From: Hofstenia miamia
Taxonomy: Eukaryota; Xenacoelomorpha; Acoela; Hofsteniidae
NCBI GenBank assembly: GCA_900660155.1
Contig: CABFPE010000235.1
Location: 1,054,946 to 1,118,945, forward strand
Length of the DNA stretch: 64,000 bases
Direction of reading: 5' to 3'
In this document: one piece after another, positions 37,201 to 49,300 of the stretch
How the letters are laid out: every line of letters starts with the position of its first letter
How positions within the stretch are numbered: the stretch's first letter is position 1
The notes under the pieces: generated by a model
The model's input: the letters and a program-made list of their open reading frames with translations, nothing else
Told to the model about the DNA's origin: nothing
Database searches by the model: none
Made by a program: the position numbers and the translations under genes

Positions 37201-40200
37201 CCCATTTATCATTTTCCACCAAGATTCAAATGATAGAATATTAATTTTAATGAAACTAAATTGTCCATATTCATAAATTTAAATTGTAGTATTTCTGCGT
37301 CTAGCGTATTTTTATAAAACGTGAGATCTAAATTTTACGATCGCAGATGAAACTAATTATAAATTTAATATTTCAATGTGCTACACATTCGTTAGAATTA
37401 TGTACCGACGAGTTTATTTGACTATGTAAAGCCTCATCAAAAATTGGTTGGCCTAAGACAATCGTATATGTATTGAATTTATAAAAAGATTATGTTAAAC
37501 ATTGAGATGATCGTAATCAATATATAACTATTTTTTAATGTTTTTGATTTGTTAATTTTTTTATTAAATATTATGATATGTTTCCTTATTACACTGCTAA
37601 GTTTTTTTGAAACAGAATTTGACCTGGTGACGTACCTATCAATGACAACACAACCAGATCATAGTTTTCTCTATGGTTTAGTTTTGCTTACGCATCATTT
37701 CATCCGTCATTAGATTACGTTTAGCTGAAAAACCCTAGATTTTGTAGCAGAGTTTTTTAGGTTTAATATTTTCTTATAAACATTTTATATAATTGATATC
37801 AGTAAAAGAATATATACAATTCCGTTAAAATAACCAAGAGTAAAAAATACATTCAATCGATCTTTATCAGGAAGTGTCAATATCAATAAAAATAGATAAT
37901 CCTAAATAGGGCTTTCACGCATTCCTTATTCTATAGTTGTTCAGTACAACATATTAGATATCCAATCAATTTTATTCATTAAAATTGAACTGTGACCAAG
38001 TGAAGCTTCAATGTTGAATATCATCAATTTATTCTTTTTAAAAGACCCCTGTCGTTGTGGAAATACAGCATTTATTAATCAAATGCAAGTAAAAACTAAA
38101 TCTTTTCACTTTGGTTGTCTTGCGTTGTTGTTTTAATTTGGCTAGTTTGGATTCGTAATTTAAATAAAAATGGTTTTTTCACCAAATAATAATATTCCCA
38201 TCAATGAGGTTTAATGTACTTAATGAAACGTCAGAACTGATTAAGGTGAGTTATTTGGAACTGGTGTTTTTCATATTGCAATCACTCCAATTACTTTCCG
38301 TGAATTAACACTTGCCATAAAGGTTTCATCTCCACACGATCGCTTATGTGACAGACGTGAAATTTAGATGAGGATTATGAAAAGGCGTGTAGCGATTATC
38401 AGGACAGCGTTTTTATAGCGATGATTTATAACGCTGTTAGTAAAATTATACTACATATGGGATTGAAACAAATGAAATTTAGAGCAGTGGTGTGTTCGCG
38501 ATAAACGCTAGTTTTTATTACGATGTATTCGTTTAAATCGTAACAAGTTTCTTTGGCATGTTTACATTCGTTTCATGTCAACAAGGCTTGATCATTGGCC
38601 AATTAACCCTTGCTTGGCCACAGGTTAACCGCGTCACCCTCCTGCAGCTAGTTTCATGCTTGGCTGACTTATGATCAAAGCAAGCCGCCTTTCTGACAGG
38701 TACACTGGCCAATTACACGATAACATCTACACTTATTCCCATTGGCTCTTAGCTAATATTCTCTGTAAATAGGCATATGGCCGGGGATTGTGTCGGCCAG
38801 ATACCGAAGGCTGATTTCTCCGTTTGTTTGGAATAGCTTAAAGATATTAGCAGTGTTGGTAATCACATGCACAATGTTTTACAACACATTTTGTCTGACT
38901 TTCCCCGCAATTAATAATCATTTACGCAATTGTATAATAATCAAATTGTCGCTTTTGGTTATTTTATCAATATTTCGGTCAGATCGTCTGCGTTTATCCT
39001 TGTCAATGGGACTTACTTTAAATAGGTCTAGCGTAAATCACTAATTTATTTACTCTTACTTTTACCATGGTATTTACTCCGTCAATCTCCACATCTAAGT
39101 GCACACATATCTACATTCCGTGGTGAGGCTTTTTTCAGCAAAATTGCGTTCCTGCTCAAATTCAAACATTTTGAAACGATTAATTTTGCAATCCAATTAT
39201 TTTGAGTGCAGTTGGGGCCACTCTACTCTGTATTTATCTACAATTATTTTAAGCAATTCAAGTTTTTTTGCATTCTGTGTTGATTTTTACTGATAATTTT
39301 ATAAAACTGGAACCGTTTGGCCTGCTATCTAACTCGGCGTAGTACAATGTTTGCTGTAATTATCAGTAGATAGCTCTCGCCATCAAACTGATCACTTCGA
39401 AGCTTTTATTCCATAGTTCACATGAATGGTCATGTCTAAAGTATGTCTATATTTGTTATTTTGAAAACATCAGCTTCAAAACTTAAAAAATGAAGAGCCA
39501 AAACTTTTAACAAAATGTACAAAGCCTAAATGGTCCCATAGCCACTATGAAATTATTGGAGGGGCCGCCACTCGCCTTCAACAAAATGATTGTATTATAG
39601 TATAAGATTACAAATAAATCGATGATAGTTTATTCACAGACATATTTTGTCAAGCCAACTAATAGTTTTAATTGTTTATCACATCAATGACCATCGAGAT
39701 TCGAGAACACTCTGAATTGTTTAAGAATCAGCATGCATATACAAAATTTACACATCAGCACCACTCTGAAAAAATGTAAGCTATTTTGGCGGGATGAACA
39801 TCACTTGTTAATGTCGTTCTCATCATGATGTTTGATAGCTATTAAACTTTTATGAATTTGTTTACTAACAATTAAAAGTCCAATAACAAAGTTGTTACAT
39901 ACTTATTGAGTGTCCTTTTATTTACTATTTTATTTATTTTATATTTACTTTGTCTGTTTTTAAGATGCTGCTGGCGGTGCAAGTTCTTCGCTTACATCTC
40001 CTTGAACTTGAAAAGGTAAATAGTGTTTCTATCAACGGTTGTCTTTCGCAACGACATTGCTCTATACAACCATTAGCATGTTAAGGATTTAATTCGTTAT
40101 TGATAAAGATTTATATGTTCCTGCTAAGTTGTTATAGTTAATCCTTTTCGTACGTCCATCGATTTTACGTTCTAATTTATGACCCAGCGAAAGAGAAAGA

Positions 40201-40314
40201 ACTGTTTATTATTAGCAAAAGTACAAATACTCTACTGTAGTTTTGCATAATCACTGTTATTATATATATATATATGTATGTATGTATGTATATATATATG
40301 TATATGTATGTATA

Positions 40315-40348
<34 letters not shown>

Positions 40349-43300
40349 TGCGTGTCTGTACGTATTGAGGGTTATTTATCCATAATAATCAAAATATGTA
40401 TAATTTCAAATTCGTTTATCATGATAGTTATATTTCATATATTCTTTCCATTTAAAATCAATGTTTCAAGTAAACAATTTCTGTATGTATTACACATTTA
40501 TGTTACAAATTTTTCATTAGTATTTGAGTAATATATTTCACGCCATGGGAGTTTGTGCAGTACTCTGTAATTTAAATTTGATCTGAATGTTTTGGATCCG
40601 AAATGAAAGTTTCAAAAAAAGTGAAATCAAGAAAAGTAAAAACATCCATTTCTTTGTTGTCAAATTTTCAATCTTCAAAAATTTCCCACATTTTTTAGAA
40701 GCATCTTTGCATCAAATTTTTCAACTGTGTAGTATTTCGAAAAGCTGTTTTATAATGTTATGAGGCATATATTTTAGCATAATGATATATACGAGGATAT
40801 CTATCTCACTATCACTATAATTATATGTCCAAATACTTAGATTGTTTTAAGCCATTGCAAAACTTTTATTATTACGTTTCCTTTGTTTTTTCTAATGTAG
40901 GTTAAAGTTGCATGTTGAACCATACAGCATGTAGAATATCTTGGTATTTATTCAGATTATTTAATGCTCATTGTATTATTTTTACTTCTTGAGCAGTATG
41001 ACGATTTGAAAATCAAAACTGTCTATTCCTACTTGTGCGAATTAGTTTTTAACAGATGAATTTGTTTAGGTGCATGAGCTGTGTGATAACTTCTGCCAAC
41101 GTTACATAGGTTGCTTAAAGAGCAAGATGCCAATGGATCTTGTTGTTGAAGATTCAGACTCAAAAACTCGTACATTTTCTTCGAGTAGTCTTGAAGATCC
41201 TCCAAACTCTGTCAGTGATGAACAGGTATATTCATTTTGTTTTGCCTAATCACTGCTATTGAAAAACCAAGTACTTTCTAAATTCATTTATTTGAGATTG
41301 TCGCTCATTTCTGGTTTTTAAACATTGCTAATATTATTATTTTTTTTATTTTAATATTATTATTATACCCATCAGTATTACAGTATTACACATCCCTGTG
41401 CTAAAATCTTTGAGAAGCTCTTAGCTAAGCAAATTTACGCTTTTCTCAATGACAATAGTATTTTATCAGATAACCAATTTGGATTTAGAAAAAATGTAAT
41501 CAAATTTGAATAAAACTTTGTCGACATCTATTGCATTATTGGATCTTAGTAAAGCTTTTTATTCAATGGATTTTAATATTTTAGAAAGCAAATTAGAAAA
41601 TCAAGGTTTCAGTGAAAGTGCCAAAAATCTCATTATGAATTTCTTAAGTAACCGAAGACAACGGGTAAAAATTAACAACACTTATTCTGATTATATTACT
41701 ACTAATCTAGGTGTTCCTCAAGGAACAGTATTAGGGCCCATTTTATTCGCATTGTATGTCAATGATATATCGAATACTTTAAAAAACGGAACGATCTATC
41801 AATATGCGGATGATACATGTATATTAAGAGAAGCAAAAAATCCATATGACGCAACCAAACTCTTAACAAAAGATATTGAAAATCTTATTAGGTATTTTAA
41901 TAGAAACAAGTTAAAAGTTAATCCTGATAAAACACAATTTATTATTTTCACACCAAAGCAATACCAAAAAAATTCTAATATCAAAATTAAAGTAGGAGAT
42001 AATGAAATTAAGCAAAGCAATTCTATTAATTATCTTGGTGTAGTAATTGATAGAGATTTACGTTTTACTTTGGGCAATAAGAACTCTGAATTATATTGAC
42101 AAGCATAAATCAGTGAGCACTGTTATAAAAGGTGGCAATGTTCTTGCACCATTGTACTTTATCGAATATCAAAATCTTTGTATGATGCACAAGTATGTTC
42201 ATAATTCAAAATCTATGCACTTTCTAAGCAATTATATCAAAACCAGTGATAGAAACCACAATTTGCATAGTAGTATTAATCATCCAGATTCATTTTCATT
42301 TAAAGCGTCTAGATTATGGAATGACTTAAGTCTCGAAATAAAAAATTATAAATATACCAGAAGAAAAATTAAAACAATTTTATTATCCAAACAATGACTA
42401 TTAGGAATATCAAAGAAATTAAGCGCATGGACAGATTTCATTTGACATTTGAAATTTACGCCCTTTAAGTAAGTGTGCATCTTTTTAATTTTGTAAATAT
42501 ACATGTATAGTAGTTTGTAGTATTTGTTTGTTTGTTTATTTTACTAAGCAATAAATTTGCTTAACTCTTATTATTGTTATTAATTGAATTTATTGTCATA
42601 TTATGCATAAAAGAATACAAGTTGTTCATATTAATACAAAATTTAAAGCACCCATTAAACGTTAACTAACAGTTAAACATGAGGAAATTTGAGCAAGAAT
42701 GCAACGATCATAGTCATTGGTAAAATACTCCCAAAATAAGGATTTGTACATTTTTTACGGCAACATTAAACTGGGGTGCTTAAGTTTACACAATTAGCCA
42801 AATATATAACTGTTTAAGATCTACGAAAAGTGCATACCAACATATGAGAACTAATGTCCACGTTGTAGAGGCCACTTGAGTGCTTAATGAATAATTTAAG
42901 ATCTAGCTTGTGTAGTTCTTAAGGTATTTGTAGTAATTTCATATTCCAGTGAATTTAAGCTTGCATTGTAGTCACATTTGGGCACTATGTTTAACCTTTC
43001 AATTTAAGATCAGGAAAGGAAAAGTCAGGACCTCCTTCTTAGTTAAATCTTTGGAACTATAATATTTATTGAATGTTACTAGTTTTCCGCGCAATTCATA
43101 CAACGCAAAGGCATAGTGCTCTGGCCAATAGTTATATAAAAATTTTCAATGGAAATTACAATGTTGAGACTAGAAAAATGGGAAGCATAAAATGATTATG
43201 TAATAATAGGCTTACACCGTTTTCCGCCATTTGCGTACGTTTTTTCATGAAAATGGGTTCCCGCTTTTATGATGCTTAATGTTTTTTGCTCTTTATCATT

Positions 43301-46300
43301 AATTTTTTGAATTTGATTACGAATGTTCCTACATAGCTACTTGTCAAACACGTGATTGATAAATTTGTATTAATAATCATGTCATTATTGACTAAATCAT
43401 GCGTCTAGATGTTTGCTTCATTATGAAGCTTAAGCAGACATTCTTCAATTAGATTTTTGACGATAAGAGGAAGGTGTGATTAACAGAGTGCTGCATACTT
43501 AATTGTGCTAACTGGTAGATTGTATTCTTTACAAATAAATTAATTGTATCTCTCCTTTTCTTTAAACACTGTGCAGCATTATATATTGATACAGAGGTTT
43601 TGTTTGATGTATTTTGTTTACTTTGCATTCTTGTTTATTCTAATATTACTGCATCTCACTATGGTACGCTTTGTTTATTTCATTTATCGAACGCTGTTTA
43701 TACTTCGCTTCTTGTTTTTCGTAAACTCTATTTTTCAATGGGGAAGGAATATTGATTGGTTTATTAAAAATTTATAAAGTTTGCTCATTTATACCGGCTG
43801 CTCTAATTTCAGAAACCACCTCCCCGTTTTGCTAGATAAATGGACTTATAAAAACTGCTTCTTTGGGCTTCAGGTTGTCACCAATGTGCCTAGTTTGCGC
43901 TAAAACTGATATTTTTACCGCACTTTATTTGTGTTGTCGGGGGGACATATTAAGCTCCATTCGGTGGTAATTTATTCACTAGGCGTGGAATTGTATGTAC
44001 TACTTTTCCAACCGAAAGCGCTCTCTACGCATTCCTCCCATAAACCCGTGAATGTGAGCCTGCACTTAATGGCTCATTTGGGACCTTCGAACAGACGTAG
44101 CTATCCTCACCATTGACCTGGCCAATCAAATTCTGTCTTCGTAACTATTAAGTTACCAGCATGAAATGTCAACACTCCCACATTTCTGTACGGAATAATA
44201 TTTAAATTAATGTTTTCTGCTGCGGGTATAGCGTACATATCCGTGCTATTTAATATCAAATGCGTAGTTCAATCGATACGTTCTGTTCGCTTAATTAATC
44301 GCTCACTCTCTGTGAATGTAAGCCAATCGTCTACTTCCGTTATTCCTATGTATTACGTTTCGGATTATTGGCATTTTGTCCAGTAGTTTACATTAAAATC
44401 TTAATATTTTGGCAAAGCATTTTTTGAATTTAATTATTCCTAGTTCTTAAAAATATTAATCTTACCATGAGGGAGAAGTCTAATATAAAACATTGCAAAT
44501 ATCCACCCTTGCTATATACTCTCAAAGTGTTTAAAACTCTATTTGTCTCATAACATAATTTTTAAATATAACTTACCATAATCAAATATCGAAAAACTAA
44601 TATAAAATTTCAACTGTCAGCTTGCTTTATATCAAGAATTCACCCTTTTTGTAAGCTCACTCAAACTCGATTTTTAAATTTCAAATAGATCTAAAAAAGT
44701 AATACTCTGAGTATAAAACTGTAAAGATGACGCTGTAATTTACACCATTTATTCAGTTTTTCTTTTCTAATGAGTTCTGATGTCGATTAAAAAGCCAGTT
44801 ATATTGGCTATTAACCTCATTCTAATGCGTAGCTTAGTATTTGCATTACAGCAATTTACAAAAGAGGTTCATTCTAACATGGATTTAAGAATCACTTCAC
44901 GATGCTTATAATGCTGATATTTAGAAATGATGTTCTTTTTGAAAAGTTGTGAACAGAATTGTAATGATTTAAAAAAGATAAATTATAGACGTACTATGAC
45001 TGCTTTGGAAGCGAACGGGAAGGATTGGGGGTTTTACTGGAAATGAACTTTGCTGTTGTAATGATTTTCAAGATTAAAATTATTTTTAAGAATAATGTTC
45101 CTTGTTTTTTTCTCTAATTAGTGAATAGTACAAAGATGCTGAAAATGTATGAAATAAATGTGGTTGAATGCTCAAACTTGTCTTTGCATTGTTTTATACA
45201 AAGTCGTTTAACTAAAACACTTCAAAAAATTCCCTGTCATCTATTGAAAAATACTGAGTAACCTCATTAATTTATTTTTCATTTAAACTTCAGTGATTTT
45301 GACCTGTCTTAAGTAAGTGGAATCAGGACAATGTAGTCTATGATTTTTTTTGCGATTCTTCTCTACCTCTTAGGTGTTCATTGATAAACGTCTATAATTT
45401 TAGAGCCTTTAATTAATTTAATCGGCTAAACCTATCTAATTAGCATACACAGTGATAAACTTTTTATCTGCTAATTGATTTTTTAAAAGCTTTTTCTTAA
45501 AATCGATGTGTCAACACAGAGGGCGTTTTCAGCAAGTGTGTGTAGCCATGGTGATTTGTTTACAAAATACGTGTTTTTACGGGACATTACTGGTAATCAA
45601 TAGTTCCTCATCGATGCTTTACTGAAATAATTTCGATTTTCGAGTGGAATTGTTCGCTGCGGGGCTCATTGTATTGCGCGTGAGTGAATTAGCAATTATG
45701 CGGCGTTTCGGCGGCCCAATTAGCCGGGCGGTGTGGCCTTCCCCTGTCAGAAGGTTTGACACTAGCCCGCTAGTTGGGCGCTTTGCCGTTCCTTCCTCAA
45801 GGCAAATGTATTGTAGCCATCTGGCTTATATCCAAGCCCGCCTCATTTTTTCTTAATTGTGCTAACTGAGCAGTTGCTTCAAAATTATTCCCGCTTTTAA
45901 GGCTATTCGTGCGACAATCCGTAAGCTTTTAATTACTTCCTCTTAACATTTATCACTAATTTTAACTTTTTAAGCAGTTTTATATCGAGGATTAGGCTCA
46001 ACATTTCATAACAGCAGTAACTTCAAGTTAACTTAGTATGCTCTCTCAGTTTTGCTGGCCGATTGAGGTGCAAAATTGATGCTTTCAAAAAATTAAATAT
46101 TGCAACTAAATGCTTCTAGCTGGGCTGAGTTTAGCCAATCATTTAAATTACATTCTTTTTTTATCTAAACTCAAAAAATAATCAATTTTTTATTTTTTAA
46201 GCCAAAAATAGTAAATGGTAGGGACTTGCAAAATTTTTATTAATCCCAGGACTTCATTATATATCAATGCTGAAAACATTCTTCTTGGATTTTTTCTTTC

Positions 46301-49300
46301 ATTTTGCTGCCCAAATATGAAGGTCTTATATAATGATTGATAATTTTTATCCCAATTTCATTACTAGGATTAATCGTTAGTAAACAGTTAATGTACCTGC
46401 ATTTCTGAAAACACACCCTAATTTGTTATGAACTTCTAATTTTCAACACGAATATATTTATACTAACTGTTGATTCCAAAATCCAAATTTTACAATAAGC
46501 AGGTGATTTGTCAATAAAGTTGACATCTTGATGGCTCAAATGTCAATTTCGAATAAAACTGGAACGCAATGCGAAGAGATGCTGCTAAACCTTAACGGAA
46601 ACAACATGAAACTGAAATGACGTAACTTTACAAATCTGTTATTTAATGGCGTGTTCAACGAAGATAAAACATCGTGCCATGTAATTCCAACAGTTTATTT
46701 AATTATTTTATCAGTTCATAAAATTTGCGAGCATCGCGTAATAACCCTGTGTGAATAAATACAGTAAGTGTTATGAATTACGATAATGTTCCCACGTTAT
46801 CAATGACATAGTAAAAGATATTTAATAAAAATAAACATTACAATATGTTTACTTAATATACAGTAAGCCGGATTAGAAAATGTTAATTCAGGCATCTTGT
46901 AAGGTCATTTAAAATACTCTCCAAGTGGATCATTGTTATCCATGGAAGCGTTTGACAGATGTCAATGAATGGTTCTAATTAATAGGCACAAGTGAGATAT
47001 TGTCTAGACTAGTTTAAATTTCATTACTTGTTCATTTAACTTAACTTCCCTCCAATTAATCCAGGTCACACATATCCAATAATTGTTTTAAATTATTCTT
47101 AATATTCATACGACACTCACATGTAGTGTACTGTGAAATATTTTCTATTTTCATTAAACCTGAAAAGGTTCTCTTTTAGTTAAGCCCGAATTCGCCATCT
47201 TCTGCATTCTATTCAACGCCAGCTGTTTCTTCAGCGCCTAGTACCTATTCTCAGCCGCTGCACTTGTCTCTACCTGAATCCAATTTTCCACAACCACCAC
47301 TCTGTGATACTTCGGCACACACCTCTCCTGATTTGATCAAAATGTCTGCATCTAAAGATATGTTTCCTTCAGATAGATATTCTAGTGTCTTACCAACTGC
47401 CAACAAGCAATCGAGAACTTCTTCACCAGGTAATGATTTTGTCACTATGTTACATTAGCTATAGAAATTCATAGATGTATACTGTGTAATTTATCTTAAC
47501 ATTCTATAGTTTGCATAAATGAGTATTTCAGATTATTCTTGATTTTTAAGTTGTTGGATGATTTATATCTAATATTTTATAGAAATTTTACATTTAAATA
47601 GTTTTTACATGTGACAGTAACAATCATTGTAAATTCATACTTACTAATGTCTAAACGCAGCTTGATAAGATCATCGGCTGTTAAAAATACTGTCTTCCCG
47701 CTGTCTTAACTATTTTTTCACTTGTTTATTCTAACGTTATCATATTTTTCTTTTTCACTAAACTATTATTTTTTTTTGCAAAAAAATTAATTTGCTTTGT
47801 AATAAATTTTTATTCCAAACTATATGAATCACATTGCAATTGAAAATATGTATGAACAAACTTATTGTAAGAAAATGTTTTTTTCTTTGAACGCTTAAAA
47901 TTTTTTCCTATCTTTGTTATTTCAATACTATCTTTATCAAACTTTGTATAATTTCTATGTAAAATTTTTCTCTTAAACTTTTATCACTGAGAGGAGGTCC
48001 TATTAATCTACTATAGTGGTGAAAAATATGAGTGTTTTTGGTATAAGTTTTAAATATTAAATTTGCGTTTTGTTGTCAATTCAGGTTATACAGCTAAATT
48101 CCCAATGACTATACGTAGTAATGAATTTGGTGAAACTGTGGCTTAATTAATCAATTGACCTTGTCAGATGCCCTAGGAAATTTTATTTCATACTATATAT
48201 AGACAGTAACATTAAAACATATTATTTTCATCTCGGCGTTTTGACCATTAGTTTTGTATTTTTCTATTATTCAACTCAAACTGCTTTTCACAATTTCTGC
48301 GGTACTTTTTCAAGATTTCAAGGTAGCACATAATGGTATGATTGTTTGACACTGATAAGTAAAAATACATCGATTGAAGAGACAACGTTTGCTATTCTTG
48401 TGTTGATTTTGAGGTAATAATAAAATTTCAAATTAATTATGTCGCTATAATTCAGGTTGCATGTATCTGCTGTTTTGTTTTTGGTGAAAGAATAGACAAA
48501 TATTTTAATAAGTCTAATGGTAGTCGTGTCGTGGATACATGAACATTCAATTAAGTCTAACCTAAAGAAATTGAGAGAAGAACAAAACAGGCGCTTTTCT
48601 AGAAATTTTTGAACTAGACTCTGAAATATTTCCCCGTCAACTATTTTAATATTTACCGTGAATTTGCAATTTCTGTCAAATTTACACTTATCTTATGAGC
48701 AGATAATATTTTTGAAATCCTCAACATTCGCTTTTAAGTTCTTATGTATGCAGAAGAAAAATCTTTATCTTTGCTTTTCTTAATATTCAGAGTTTTCCAG
48801 ATCGTTGATATTTATTTTTAGGTGAGCGTGGGAGGTCCCCTCGATCTCCCTTCTAAACACTCAAATTATATTTTGTTCAAACATATCTCTAGTCGAAAAC
48901 TTTCAGTGCTTATTTATATCTTTGACACTTGAATTTTCACACCTTTTTATTTAATTTATTCAATTTTACATAAATTTGCCTTATTACAGCAATGTCATAT
49001 TTTTAACTACCCATGGATGGATTGATTCTATAATTTTTATTGCTTTATTCCAAATCTTAGCAAAAAAATTTTGTTCTCTCTCCTTCAAAATTCCAGTGTA
49101 AATTCACTCATTCTGTGATTTATTCGCGTAATATTAACTTGGTAAGGACGTCCCATGGAAATAATTATCTTATTAAAGCGTATTATAACGAGAATGGTTC
49201 TTTAATTATTTGCGATTTATTGATTAAATTTAGTAGCACTAATAATTTTATGAAATCGATAATCAAATTTCAAAGGCTAGTAATAAATTATATTGCAGTG

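Noticed and set aside
36943-37233. 96-codon open frame in MEIS intron 4, with an overlapping 71-codon frame on the opposite strand
   Set aside because: Neither translation shows a recognisable domain or splice context; overlapping antisense frames of this size arise by chance.
45644-45856. 70-codon open frame in a GC-rich block of MEIS intron 6
   Set aside because: No similarity and no fitting splice phase to neighbours; better explained as regulatory sequence.
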